A DNA stretch of 36,039 nucleotides from Streptomyces shenzhenensis (lineage in GTDB: Bacteria > Actinomycetota > Actinomycetes > Streptomycetales > Streptomycetaceae), in assembly GCF_003688995.1 (NCBI RefSeq), contig NZ_PENI01000058.1, forward strand, positions 1 to 36,039. The letters run 5' to 3'. This document shows, piece by piece, positions 1-8,231 of the stretch. The notes beneath the pieces were generated by a model. That model saw only the letters and a list, made by a program, of their open reading frames with translations, did no database searches and was not told the origin of the DNA. The translations under genes were made by a program, and so were the position numbers. How positions within the stretch are numbered: position 1 is the first letter of the stretch; every line of letters begins with the position of its first letter.

Positions 1-364
1 GGAGTCGCTGAACCTGCGCCAGCGCCGTCTGGAGATCGTCTCGTGCCCGTCGTGCGGGCGCGCCCAGGTCGATGTGTACAAGCTGGCGGACGAGGTCACG
101 GCCGGCCTGGAGGGCATGGAAGTGCCGTTGCGCGTCGCCGTCATGGGTTGTGTGGTCAATGGTCCCGGTGAGGCCCGGGAGGCCGATCTCGGTGTCGCCT
201 CGGGCAACGGCAAGGGGCAGATCTTCGTGAAGGGCGAGGTCATCAAGACCGTTCCCGAGTCGAAGATCGTCGAGACGCTCATCGAGGAGGCCATGAAGCT
301 CGCCGAGCAGATGGAGGCGGACGGCGTGGCGTCCGGCGAGCCGTCGGTGTCGGTCGCCGGCTGA
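1..364 (+). CDS. ispG: 4-hydroxy-3-methylbut-2-enyl diphosphate synthase IspG, C-terminal part
   Basis: The reading frame is open from base 2 and ends at a TGA at 362-364; the 5' part lies outside the window. IspG is a cytoplasmic [4Fe-4S] enzyme of the MEP isoprenoid pathway that converts methylerythritol cyclodiphosphate to HMBPP. Visible here are the cluster ligands of the C-terminal domain: a CPSCGR motif near base 45, then VMGCVVNGPGEA near base 140, which carries the third cysteine and the conserved Glu. The tail ends in a typical acidic helix (ETLIEEAMKLAEQMEADG). No internal stop or frameshift is seen. Confidence is high because the motif pair is diagnostic of the family. Confidence 0.95.
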   Translation, partial: ESLNLRQRRLEIVSCPSCGRAQVDVYKLADEVTAGLEGMEVPLRVAVMGCVVNGPGEAREADLGVASGNGKGQIFVKGEVIKTVPESKIVETLIEEAMKLAEQMEADGVASGEPSVSVAG

Positions 365-373
365 GCCGCCCCC

Positions 374-463
374 GAGCGGCAGGCCGTCATCCCGCCGCGG
401 CGCCGCCCGCCGCGGCGCCCGGCGCTCGCGCCACGGCGCCCCGACCCGTACGGCCTGCCGCTC
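374..463 (+). terminator. Long inverted repeat after ispG, probable terminator
   Basis: A perfect 14-bp inverted repeat (GAGCGGCAGGCCGT at 374-387, complement at 450-463) begins 10 nt after the ispG stop. It encloses about 60 nt of GC-rich sequence that can form further internal hairpins. There is no T-tract, which is usual for streptomycete terminators. Confidence 0.5.
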
Positions 464-848
464 TCCGGGCCCGCACATCTCCCGTCGCTCCACCCACCCG
501 GGCTGCGGCGCGTTCTCGTCCGACGACTTCATCGAGAACAAGGCGAACCCGGCCTGACCGACGGCGATTTCACCGCCCACCCCGGCAACAAGCGGGCGCT
601 GCCGTCGAGTTGTGCCCCAGACCCGGGGCGGACCGGCCCGCTCGCCCACCGGACCCCAACCCGTGCTCACGAGTGACCGCGGCGGCACATGGCGTGAGCC
701 GCACGCCTGAGATCCAGGTCCGCCACGGCCGTCCCGGGAGCCATGGCCCGCCGACCGCCCCCCGCGCACCGTCCCCGTGGGGCGGCGCGGCACAAATTCG
801 GCGGGTACAGTGCGGAGATCAGCAGAACCCCCAGGGTGAGGCCCGCAC
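464..848. other. Intergenic stretch with no recognised gene
   Basis: No convincing gene is seen between the ispG hairpin and the acetyltransferase at 849. A short open stretch on the + strand (about 497-558) reads THPGCGAFSSDDFIENKANPA then stop. It has good third-position GC but no start or ribosome-binding site, so it may be the tail of a lost gene. A TACAGT hexamer at 806-811 could be a -10 element for the downstream gene, but no -35 partner is evident. Confidence 0.4.
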
Positions 849-1697
849 GTGTTGACCCAGACCACCTCTCGGGTGCTCGAACCGAGCGACCTGGACGCCG
901 CGCTCGCCGTCCTCGACCGCGAGCCCGTCGCGAACGCGTTTGTGACCTCCCGGGTGCAGATCGCGGGCCTCGACCCGTGGCGGCTCGGCGGGGAGATGTG
1001 GGGCTGGTACGAGGGCGGCATGCTCACCTCCCTGTGCTACGCGGGCGCCAACCTGGTGCCGATCTGCGCCACCCCGCGGGCCGTGCGCGCCTTCGCCGAC
1101 CGGGCCCGCCGGGCCGGCCGCCGCTGCTCCTCCATCGTCGGCCCCGCCGAACCCACCGCCCAGCTGTGGCGCCTCCTCGAACCGCACTGGGGCCCGGCCC
1201 GCGAGGTCCGCACCCACCAGCCGCTCATGGTCACCGACCGCATGCCCGCCGACATAGCCCCGGATCCCTACGTCCGCCGCATCCGCAAGGACGAGATGGA
1301 GACGATCATGCCGGCCTGCGTGGCCATGTTCACCGAGGAAGTCGGCATCTCCCCGCTGGCCGGCGACGGCGGACTGCTCTACCAGGCCCGGGTCGCCGAA
1401 CTCGTCGGCTCCGGCCGCTCGTTCGCCCGGCTCGACGAGAACGGCCGGGTCGCGTTCAAGGCGGAGATCGGCGCGGCGACCGACCGGGCCTGCCAGATCC
1501 AGGGCGTGTGGGTGGCCCCCGAGTACCGGGGGCGGGGCCTCGCGGCCCCCGGCATGGCGGCGGTGCTGCGCTACGCACTGGCGGACGTGGCTCCCGTGGC
1601 GAGCCTGTACGTCAACGACTTCAACACCCCGGCCAGGCGCACCTACCTGCGGGTGGGCTTCCGGGAGGTCGGCGCGTTCATGAGCGTCCTGTTCTGA
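849..1697 (+). CDS. GNAT family N-acetyltransferase with DUF4081 N-terminal domain
   Basis: This is a 282-residue protein with two parts. Residues about 10-130 match the DUF4081 domain often found in front of actinobacterial GNAT domains (VANAFVTSRVQIAG, then GANLVPICAT). Residues about 140-282 form the acetyltransferase, with the acetyl-CoA-binding loop YRGRGLAA at 226-233 preceded by the strand GVWVAPE. The ending YVNDFNTPARRTYLRVGFREVG is typical of GNAT proteins that use a late Asn and Tyr. Such enzymes transfer acetyl from acetyl-CoA to an amine; the substrate cannot be read from sequence. The start is GTG at 849 with AGGGTGAGG a few bases upstream; TTG at 852 is possible. The gene lies between ispG and proS. 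Confidence 0.9.
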   Translation: MLTQTTSRVLEPSDLDAALAVLDREPVANAFVTSRVQIAGLDPWRLGGEMWGWYEGGMLTSLCYAGANLVPICATPRAVRAFADRARRAGRRCSSIVGPAEPTAQLWRLLEPHWGPAREVRTHQPLMVTDRMPADIAPDPYVRRIRKDEMETIMPACVAMFTEEVGISPLAGDGGLLYQARVAELVGSGRSFARLDENGRVAFKAEIGAATDRACQIQGVWVAPEYRGRGLAAPGMAAVLRYALADVAPVASLYVNDFNTPARRTYLRVGFREVGAFMSVLF

Positions 1698-1712
1698 GAG
1701 GCGTCCTTCTCC

Positions 1713-1748
1713 GACGGAGCCGACGGAGCCGACGAAGCCGACGGAGCC
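1713..1748 (+). repeat. Four tandem 9-bp units
   Basis: GACGGAGCC occurs four times in a row, with one G-to-A change in the third copy, 15 nt after the stop of the first acetyltransferase gene. It lies in noncoding DNA between two GNAT genes. No function is evident; copy number could vary between strains by slippage. Confidence 0.9.
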
Positions 1749-1861
1749 GGATGATCCGGCGGGAGCGGGACGGCGTCCCGGCCGTGCGAGGGCCGCACTC
1801 CCGGCCACAAGCGACACCTCGGCCCCACGGGCATCCGAAACCCCCCTGTAGGCTCCGGGCC

Positions 1862-2431
1862 ATGGACCTCGTGATCGGCCCCTTGGACCTCTCCGCCCAC
1901 GTCGACGAGGCCCTGGCCGTCCAGGCCGTCGCCTTCGGGCTGGGCGCCGACGAGGTCGCCGTGCGCCGCCACATCGTCCTGCGGCACATGACCTACCCGG
2001 GTGCACGCGCCTTCGGCGCGACCGTCGCGGGCCTGCTCGTCGGCTTCGTGTACGGCATGCCCAACGACCGCACGCACTGGTGGTCCACCGTCGTGGAGCC
2101 GTATCTGCGGGCGCAGGGCCACGACCAGTGGCTCGACGACTCCTTCGTGATCACCGAGTTGCATGTGCACCCGCGGCACCAGAACCGGGGCATCGGCCGC
2201 GCCCTGATCACCACCATCACCGACGGGGCCGCCGAGCCCCGGTCGATCCTCTCCGCGATCGACACCGACAGCCCGGCCCGTGGCCTGTACCACTCGCTCG
2301 GCTACCAGGACCTGGCCCGCCAGGTCCTGTTCCCCAGCGCCCCCAGGCCGTACGCGGTCATGGGGGCTCCGCTGCCGCTGCGCCGCCGCGGGCCGGGAAT
2401 GGATTTCCGGCCATGGCGACCGCCCGGCTAA
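1862..2431 (+). CDS. GNAT family N-acetyltransferase
   Basis: This 189-residue protein has a single GNAT fold. The acetyl-CoA-binding segment ELHVHPRHQNRGIGRAL (99-115) contains the Q/RxxGxG/A motif, and a late strand/helix with SPARGLYHSLGYQDLARQ follows, as in many family members. The start is ATG at 1862. The same frame is open far upstream (from about 743), but only the part after 1862 has GNAT content, and the upstream stretch overlaps the preceding real gene. There is no strong Shine-Dalgarno sequence; TGTAGG ends about 8 nt before the ATG. The gene ends 41 nt before proS. The substrate is unknown. Confidence 0.85.
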   Translation: MDLVIGPLDLSAHVDEALAVQAVAFGLGADEVAVRRHIVLRHMTYPGARAFGATVAGLLVGFVYGMPNDRTHWWSTVVEPYLRAQGHDQWLDDSFVITELHVHPRHQNRGIGRALITTITDGAAEPRSILSAIDTDSPARGLYHSLGYQDLARQVLFPSAPRPYAVMGAPLPLRRRGPGMDFRPWRPPG

Positions 2432-2472
2432 CCTCCTAGCCATCACCCTTACCCGGCAGGAGTACGAGAACG

Positions 2473-4176
2473 ATGGCGAACGCACCGGTCCAGCGCATGT
2501 CCCAGTTGATGGCCAAGACGCTGCGCGACGACCCGGCGGACGCCGAGGTCCTCAGCCACAAGCTGCTCGTCCGGGCCGGCTATGTGCGCCGCACCGCCGC
2601 CGGCCTGTGGTCCTGGCTGCCGCTCGGCAAGCGGGTCCTCGCCAACGTGGAGCGCATCGTCCGCGAGGAGATGGACGCCATCGGCGCCCAGGAGGTGCTG
2701 CTGCCCGCGCTGCTGCCGCGCGAGCCGTACGAGGCGACCGGCCGCTGGGACGAGTACGGCCCCGAGCTGTTCCGCCTCCAGGACCGCAAGGGCGGCGACT
2801 ATCTGCTCGGCCCGACCCACGAGGAGATCTTCACCCTGCTGGTGAAGGACCAGGCGTCCTCCTACAAGGACCTGCCGGTCATCCTCTACCAGATCCAGAA
2901 CAAGTACCGTGACGAGGCCCGGCCCCGCGCGGGCATCCTGCGCGGCCGTGAGTTCCTGATGAAGGACTCGTACTCCTTCGACCTGGACGACGCGGGCCTC
3001 GCGCAGTCCTACGCCCTGCACCGGCAGGCCTACCAGCGGATCTTCGAGCGCCTCGGCCTCGACTACCGGATCTGCGCCGCGACCGCGGGTGCCATGGGCG
3101 GCTCCAAGTCCGAGGAGTTCCTGGCCCCGGCCGGGGCCGGCGAGGACACCTTCGCGGACTGCCCGAACGGTGACTTCGCGGCAAACACCGAGGCGATCAG
3201 CTACGAACTCAAGCCGGTGGACGGCTCGTTGGTGCCCGCGGCCGAGGAGATCCCCACCCCGGACACCCCGACCATCGAGACCCTGGCCGCCTCCCTCGGC
3301 GTCCCGGCCTCCGCCACCCTGAAGAACCTCCTCGTCAAGGTCGACGGCGAGATCGTCGCCGTCGGCGTCCCGGGCGACCGCGAGGTCGACATGGACAAGG
3401 TCGAGGCGCACTTCGCCCCGGCCACGGTCGAGTTGGTCACCGCCGAGGACTTCACGGGCCGCCCCGACCTGGTGCGCGGCTACGTCGGGCCGCAGGGCCT
3501 GGCGAAGGTCACCTACATCGCCGACCCGCGGGTGGCACCGGGCACGGCGTGGATCACGGGCGCCAACAAGGAGCACGTGCACGCCAGGAACGTGGTCGCG
3601 GGACGTGACTTCGAGGTGGACGAGTACGTAGACGTCGTGGTGGTGCAGGAGGGCGACCCGTGCCCCAACTGCGGCACCGGCCTCAAGCTGGACCGCGCCA
3701 TCGAGATCGGCCACATCTTCCAGCTGGGCCGCAAGTACGCCGACGCCCTCAAGCTCGACGTCCTCGGCCAGAACGGCAAGCCGGTCCGCGTGACCATGGG
3801 GTCCTACGGCATCGGCGTCTCCCGCGCGGTCGCCGCCCTCGCCGAGCAGACCGCCGACGAGCAGGGCCTGTGCTGGCCCGCGGAGGTCGCCCCGGCCGAT
3901 GTGCACGTGGTGGCCGCGGGCAAGGCCCTGCAGACCGAGGTGGCGCTCGACGTCTCCGGGAAGCTGTCCGCCGCGGGCCTCCGCGTCCTGGTCGACGACC
4001 GGGCCGGGGTCTCCCCGGGCGTGAAGTTCACGGACTCCGAGCTGATCGGCGTACCCAGCATCCTGGTGGCGGGCCGCCGCGTGGGCGAGGGCGTCCTGGA
4101 ACTGAAGGACCGCAGGACCGGCCACCGCGAGGAACTGACCATCGACGAGGCGATCACCCGCCTGACGTCCCGCTGA
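2473..4176 (+). CDS. proS: Prolyl-tRNA synthetase
   Basis: This 567-residue class II aminoacyl-tRNA synthetase charges tRNA-Pro in the cytoplasm. It has the bacterial ProS architecture: an N-terminal catalytic half with GPTHEEIFT (113-121) and class II motif 2 (RGREFLMKDSYSFD, 157-170), the proline-pocket stretch GAMGGSKSEEF, and an inserted editing (INS) domain at about residues 225-400 that hydrolyses Ala-tRNA-Pro. Motif 3 follows (VTMGSYGIGVSR, 440-451), and the C-terminal anticodon-binding domain begins at about 470. Length is normal for this type. The start is ATG at 2473 with AGGAG at 2459-2463. It converges with the minus-strand gene at 4326, with a strong hairpin between them. Confidence 0.97.
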   Translation: MANAPVQRMSQLMAKTLRDDPADAEVLSHKLLVRAGYVRRTAAGLWSWLPLGKRVLANVERIVREEMDAIGAQEVLLPALLPREPYEATGRWDEYGPELFRLQDRKGGDYLLGPTHEEIFTLLVKDQASSYKDLPVILYQIQNKYRDEARPRAGILRGREFLMKDSYSFDLDDAGLAQSYALHRQAYQRIFERLGLDYRICAATAGAMGGSKSEEFLAPAGAGEDTFADCPNGDFAANTEAISYELKPVDGSLVPAAEEIPTPDTPTIETLAASLGVPASATLKNLLVKVDGEIVAVGVPGDREVDMDKVEAHFAPATVELVTAEDFTGRPDLVRGYVGPQGLAKVTYIADPRVAPGTAWITGANKEHVHARNVVAGRDFEVDEYVDVVVVQEGDPCPNCGTGLKLDRAIEIGHIFQLGRKYADALKLDVLGQNGKPVRVTMGSYGIGVSRAVAALAEQTADEQGLCWPAEVAPADVHVVAAGKALQTEVALDVSGKLSAAGLRVLVDDRAGVSPGVKFTDSELIGVPSILVAGRRVGEGVLELKDRRTGHREELTIDEAITRLTSR

Positions 4177-4237
4177 GCACCCGCCCGGCATCTCGCCGGC
4201 CCCGCCGGGCAGACAGCACGCGGCGGGTCGCCCGCCT

Positions 4238-4287
4238 CCGCCGGTGGTCCGTGGCCGGTCCTCATGACCGCCACGGGCCACCGGCGG
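4238..4287. terminator. Bidirectional terminator between converging genes
   Basis: CCGCCGGTGG (4238-4247) pairs with CCACCGGCGG (4278-4287). The stem continues inward through a G-T pair, six more pairs and, after one bulge, five more, with a tiny loop at about 4261-4265. It lies between the stop of proS and the stop of the minus-strand gene and can serve both. Confidence 0.75.
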
Positions 4288-4325
4288 CTTGCGCGGACCG
4301 TCCACTGCCCGGCTAGCCACCGGCC

Positions 4326-5228
4326 CTACAACCAGGCCGCGAACTCCAGGAGCAGTTCGGCGTCTTTGGCCCGGCCCACCCGGCGGGCCCGCAGGCCGGA
4401 TTCCACCGCGCGGAACAGGGCCCAGCCCCGCAGCCGGTCCTGGTCGACGTCCAGCGCCTCGGCGAGCCGCTTCACCCGGCGGCGGGTGGTCGCCGAGCCC
4501 GACGGGGAGGCGATCAGGTCCTCCACCCGGTCCCGGACCAGCCGGGCCAGGTCGAAGGCGCACTCGCCGACCACCGGGTCCGGTCCCACCGCGAGCCACG
4601 GCATCCGCTCCCCGGCGAGCACCTTGCTCTGCCGGAACGTGCCGTGCAGCAGCCGCTGCTCGGGCGGCGCCGCGAGCAGCTCGTCGCGGGCCGTGAGCGC
4701 CGCGTCGACCAGCGGCATCACCTCGGCGTCCGCCCCGGCCCGCAGCGCCGCCGCCTGCCGCCCGGTCCGCTCGGCCACCGTCTCGAAGGGGTGCGCGGCG
4801 GCACCGCCGGGCGGCTCGACCCACAGCCGCCGCAGCGTTCCCGCCGCCTCGAGCAACGCCCGCGCCTCCGGCAGCGAGCGCACCGACACATCCGGGTGCA
4901 GCCGCTCCAGCAGCAGCTCGCCCTCGGCCACGAAGGGCTCCAGCAACTGGACGGCACCCAGCCCGCCCCAGTGCGCGAGGGCCGCCCGCTCGCTCTCCGG
5001 CCGGGCCCGGCGCGGCGCCAGCTTCAGCACGGCCGGGTACCCGTCGGCGCGCCGCACCAGTACGACCAGGCTGCTGCGCCCGCCCGGCACCTGCACCCGC
5101 TCCACGGTCAACTCGCGCAGCGCGACGGCCTGTCGGGCCGCCTCGGGCAGCTTCTCCAGCCAGTCGTCACCGTCCGGTGCCGTCTCACCGAGCGCGCGCA
5201 CCAGGCGGCGCGGCGGTTCGAAAGCCAT
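4326..5228 (-). CDS. Aminoglycoside phosphotransferase/streptomycin 6-kinase-like protein lacking catalytic residues
   Basis: This 300-residue protein aligns by eye along its whole length with the APH(6)/hydroxyurea kinase family: an RSSLVVLVRRADGYPAVLKL strand pair with the nucleotide-binding Lys (K69), a LLLERL hinge, then the catalytic loop and the PWLA...P.P.VG..AFDL segment. The catalytic loop, normally HxDLHxxN, reads HGTFRQSK (195-202), so the catalytic Asp is Thr197 and the metal-binding Asn is Lys202. The second metal-binding Asp (AIDP in active enzymes) is Gly215 (AVGP). It is therefore probably a pseudokinase rather than a drug-modifying enzyme. The frame is intact, so it is a maintained gene, not a decayed one. 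The start is ATG at 5228 with GGAAGGGAA about 7 nt upstream. Confidence 0.85.
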   Translation of the reverse strand: MAFEPPRRLVRALGETAPDGDDWLEKLPEAARQAVALRELTVERVQVPGGRSSLVVLVRRADGYPAVLKLAPRRARPESERAALAHWGGLGAVQLLEPFVAEGELLLERLHPDVSVRSLPEARALLEAAGTLRRLWVEPPGGAAAHPFETVAERTGRQAAALRAGADAEVMPLVDAALTARDELLAAPPEQRLLHGTFRQSKVLAGERMPWLAVGPDPVVGECAFDLARLVRDRVEDLIASPSGSATTRRRVKRLAEALDVDQDRLRGWALFRAVESGLRARRVGRAKDAELLLEFAAWL

Positions 5229-5311
5229 GCGCGAGTCGTTCCCTTCCTGCTGTACGGCGGTAGCGCCGCCCGTCGGTCCGCCCGCCCGCGCGGTCAGCCG
5301 CCCGGACGGGG

Positions 5312-5788
5312 CTACGGCGTCCGCGCCGTCGGAGCCGGGCCGGTCCCGGCCGTCTCGCCGGCCCGTTCGGCGAGACCAGGGAAGGTTACGCTCTCCCCGC
5401 GCCAGCGCACCGCGCGCACCGCTGCTTCCCGCAGCGCCGCCGCGGCCGAGCCGCGCTGCGTGCCCGCGACCGCCCGCACCAGGTCGGAGTAGACACCGGC
5501 GACCCGCTCCTCCAGCTCGGCGGCGAGCCGCGCCGCGGCAGTCGAGTCCGGCACCGGGAACGGCAGCGCGTAGGCGGCGCTCGCCGCGACCGGTTCACCG
5601 CCCCGGTCGCGCACCTCGCGCGCCAGCGCGTCCCGCTGTGCCCGGTGCGCGTCCCACGCCGCCCGTGCCTCGGCCCGCCGCCCCGCGGTGATCCGCCCGC
5701 CGACCACCCCGTACCCGTACACGGCCGCGTGCTCGGCGGCCAGCGCCGCCTGCAGTGCCGTGAGCCCGCCGTCCTTCGTTCCGCTCAC
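5312..5788 (-). CDS. DUF4439 ferritin-like domain protein
   Basis: This 158-residue, Ala/Glu/Arg-rich, almost wholly helical protein resembles the DUF4439 ferritin-like family (LTALQAALAAEHAAVYGYGVVGGRI; WDAHRAQRDALAREVRDRGGEPVAA; PVPDSTAAARLAAELEERVAGVYSDLV). Glu and His residues in EHAA and AHRAQRD sit where a four-helix bundle might bind metal, but metal binding is only inferred. The start is GTG at 5788 because AAGGAGGA stands six bases upstream; the open frame runs further (to 6217) but those codons are the shadow of the neighbouring gene. It lies 58 nt downstream of the lipoprotein gene on the same strand, so the two are likely co-transcribed. Confidence 0.8.
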   Translation of the reverse strand: MSGTKDGGLTALQAALAAEHAAVYGYGVVGGRITAGRRAEARAAWDAHRAQRDALAREVRDRGGEPVAASAAYALPFPVPDSTAAARLAAELEERVAGVYSDLVRAVAGTQRGSAAAALREAAVRAVRWRGESVTFPGLAERAGETAGTGPAPTARTP

Positions 5789-5846
5789 TCGGCGTCCTCC
5801 TTCCGCGCTGCCCGGCGAGCCGGGCGCTCCCGCTCGGTCGTTCCGC

Positions 5847-6431
5847 TCACTTGCCGTCGTCCGACAGCAGATACGCATGGGCCGCCCCGGCCGCCGCCAC
5901 CGACGCCAGCAGCCGCGCCAGCTCGCCCGGGACGTCCAGCAGCGCCTTGGCCCGCCGGTCGGCGAGGTCGCGTTCGGCGAGGGAGAGCCCCCGTAGTGCC
6001 TCCGTGGCGTTCGCCGGAGCGGCACTGGCGGACGGAGCGGCGGACGCGGCGGCCGTCGGGGTGGCCGACGGCGACGGGGCAGCCGCCCCCTCCTCGAACG
6101 CCGCCGCGTGCGCCACGACCTCGGCCCGCAGCGGCCGCAACCGCCCGGCCAGCGCCGGATGCGCGGCGAGCACGGCGTCGTACCGCGCCGCCAGCTCCCG
6201 GCTGTCCCGGACGGCACGCGCGCGTGCCCGTTCGGCGACCGAAGGACCGCTGCCGGCGGTGCCGGAATCCCCGTCCCCGCCGGAGCAGCCCGCGAGGAGC
6301 ACCGCTCCGGCGGCCGAGGCGAGCAGGGTTCTTCTCCGCGGCCCCGGCAGGGCGCGCGACGACGGGGAGAGGGGCACGGCAGACGTCCTCGGGGAACTCG
6401 TACGACGAGAAGGGGGCACGCTCGTGATCAC
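5847..6431 (-). CDS. Twin-arginine-type lipoprotein, ferritin-like helical domain
   Basis: The product is 194 residues from GTG at 6431 (GGGAAGG upstream); GTG at 6419 is a weaker alternative. The N-terminus carries RRRT (32-35), a short hydrophobic stretch LLASAAGAVL and the lipobox LAGC with Cys49. This combination predicts Tat export and lipid attachment outside the membrane. After a Gly/Ser linker the rest is helical and Ala-rich (AERARARAVRDSRELAARYDAVLAAHPALA), interrupted by a low-complexity Ala/Ser/Pro stretch, and ends YLLSDDGK. With the DUF4439 gene downstream it forms a likely two-gene unit of helical-bundle proteins. The function is not known. It is divergent from rimP, with about 140 nt of shared upstream DNA. 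Confidence 0.75.
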   Translation of the reverse strand: MITSVPPSRRTSSPRTSAVPLSPSSRALPGPRRRTLLASAAGAVLLAGCSGGDGDSGTAGSGPSVAERARARAVRDSRELAARYDAVLAAHPALAGRLRPLRAEVVAHAAAFEEGAAAPSPSATPTAAASAAPSASAAPANATEALRGLSLAERDLADRRAKALLDVPGELARLLASVAAAGAAHAYLLSDDGK

Positions 6432-6571
6432 CGTACCCGCGTGCCTTCCCGGTGCCGGCCATCGGCACCGCTCGTGCGCAGGTGGACGGCAACACCCCCC
6501 GCAACCGGATACCCTTTGACCAGACACGCGACCCATCCCACAACAGCACACGCGGCCGAGGAGTCACCCGG

Positions 6572-7129
6572 ATGAGCACCACCCAGAGCGAGAGGCTGCG
6601 AGAACTGCTGGAACCGCTCGTCACGTCCCAGGGCCTCGATCTCGAGGAGATCGCCGTGGACTCCGTCGGACGCAAGCGGGTGCTGCGTGTCGTCGTCGAC
6701 TCCGACACCGGTGCGGACCTGGACCGGATCGCCGATGTGAGCCGCGCGCTCTCGGCGAAGCTCGACGAGACGGACGCGATGGGCGCGGGCGCGTACGACC
6801 TGGAGGTGGGTACCCCGGGAGCGGAGCGTGCCCTGACCGAACACCGCCACTACGCGCGCGCCACGGACCGGCTGGTGAAGTTCCAGCTGCACGAGGGCGG
6901 TGAGCTGGTGGCCCGGATCCTCGCGGTGGACGAGGCGGGCCTCGATCTCGAAGTGCCCGGGGTCAAGGGCCGCAGGCCCACCGCGCGCAGACTGGCCTTC
7001 CCCGACATCGCCAAGGCACGCGTGCAGGTCGAGTTCAGCCGCAAGGACAGCGAGAAGTCTCCCCAGGACGACGACTCCGCCCAGAACGACGAGTCCCCCC
7101 AGAACGACAAGAAGGAAGAGGAGGCGTAG
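6572..7129 (+). CDS. rimP: Ribosome maturation factor RimP
   Basis: This 185-residue cytoplasmic protein is needed for 30S subunit maturation. The N-terminal alpha/beta domain reads LRELLEPLVTSQGLDLEEI and RVVVDSDTGADLDRIADVSRALSAKLDE, followed by the family signature YDLEVGTPGAERALTEHRHYAR and a C-terminal SH3-like domain. The last 30 residues are a charged tail (DDDSAQNDESPQNDKKEEEA) longer than in enterobacteria. The start is ATG at 6572, with GAGGAG about 10 nt upstream; the frame is open earlier but without RimP sequence. It is two bases upstream of nusA, the usual rimP-nusA operon start. A TACCCT hexamer at 6510-6515 may be its -10 element. Confidence 0.95.
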   Translation: MSTTQSERLRELLEPLVTSQGLDLEEIAVDSVGRKRVLRVVVDSDTGADLDRIADVSRALSAKLDETDAMGAGAYDLEVGTPGAERALTEHRHYARATDRLVKFQLHEGGELVARILAVDEAGLDLEVPGVKGRRPTARRLAFPDIAKARVQVEFSRKDSEKSPQDDDSAQNDESPQNDKKEEEA

Positions 7130-7131
7130 CC

Positions 7132-8118
7132 GTGGACATCGACATGAGCGCCCTGCGGGGCTTGGTACGGGAGAAGGAGATCTCCTTCGACCTGCTGGTC
7201 GAGGCGATCGAGTCGGCCCTCCTCATCGCCTACCACCGCACCGAGGGAAGCCGGCGGCACGCGCGCGTGGAGCTCAACCGGGAGACCGGGCACGTCACCG
7301 TGTGGGCGAAGGAGGATCCGGCGGACCTCGAAGAGGGCCAGGAGCCCCGCGAGTTCGACGACACCCCGTCGGGCTTCGGCCGGATCGCCGCCACCACCGC
7401 CAAGCAGGTCATCCTGCAACGGCTGCGGGACGCCGAGGACGACGCGACGCTCGGTGAGTACGCCGGCCGCGAGGGCGACATCGTCACCGGCGTGGTGCAG
7501 CAGGGCCGCGACCCGAAGAACGTGCTCGTCGACATCGGCAAGCTGGAGGCCATCCTGCCGGTGCAGGAGCAGGTGCCGGGCGAGACGTATGCGCACGGCA
7601 CGCGGCTGCGCTCGTATGTCGTCCGGGTGGCGAAGGGCGTGCGGGGACCGTCGGTCACCCTCTCGCGCACGCACCCCAACCTGGTGAAGAAGCTCTTCGC
7701 GCTGGAGGTGCCGGAGATCGCCGACGGCTCCGTGGAGATCGCCGCGATCGCCCGTGAGGCCGGTCACCGCACCAAGATCGCTGTCCGTTCCACCCGTCCG
7801 GGCCTGAACGCCAAGGGCGCCTGCATCGGCCCCATGGGCGGCCGGGTGCGCAATGTGATGGGCGAGCTGAACGGCGAGAAGATCGACATCGTGGACTGGT
7901 CGGACGACCCGGCGGAGATGGTGGCGAACGCCCTGTCGCCCGCGCGGGTCTCCAAGGTGGAGGTCGTGGACATGATGTCCCGGTCCGCCCGGGTGACCGT
8001 GCCCGACTACCAGCTGTCACTGGCGATCGGCAAAGAGGGACAGAACGCCCGGCTCGCGGCCCGGCTCACGGGCTGGCGCATCGACATCCGGCCGGACACC
8101 GAGCAGCCGTCCGACTGA
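7132..8118 (+). CDS. nusA: Transcription termination/antitermination factor NusA
   Basis: This 328-residue RNA-polymerase-associated factor modulates pausing, termination and rRNA antitermination. Its domains in order are an N-terminal RNAP-binding domain (1-105), an S1 domain beginning about 114 (REGDIVTGVVQQGRDPKNVLVDIG), KH1 with GPMGGRVRNVMGEL at about 233-246, and KH2 with AIGKEGQNARLAARLTGWRIDI near 298. The protein ends after KH2, as in other actinobacteria; the enterobacterial acidic repeats are absent. The start is GTG at 7132 with GAAGAGGAGG upstream; ATG at 7144 would remove four residues. Translation is probably coupled with rimP. Confidence 0.97.
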   Translation: MDIDMSALRGLVREKEISFDLLVEAIESALLIAYHRTEGSRRHARVELNRETGHVTVWAKEDPADLEEGQEPREFDDTPSGFGRIAATTAKQVILQRLRDAEDDATLGEYAGREGDIVTGVVQQGRDPKNVLVDIGKLEAILPVQEQVPGETYAHGTRLRSYVVRVAKGVRGPSVTLSRTHPNLVKKLFALEVPEIADGSVEIAAIAREAGHRTKIAVRSTRPGLNAKGACIGPMGGRVRNVMGELNGEKIDIVDWSDDPAEMVANALSPARVSKVEVVDMMSRSARVTVPDYQLSLAIGKEGQNARLAARLTGWRIDIRPDTEQPSD

Positions 8119-8231
8119 AGTCACCCGGACGGAGGGAATAGATCCAAGCCGCAGGTGGCTTGGAACACGACAACAACCGTTCGATCTTTGCCCCGTAGGG
8201 GTGAGGTCGGTGCGGGGAGGTAGACTTAGCA

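Noticed and set aside
743..1861. Upstream extension of the second acetyltransferase frame
   Set aside because: It overlaps the first acetyltransferase in another frame and is Arg/Pro-rich noise; family sequence begins at 1862.
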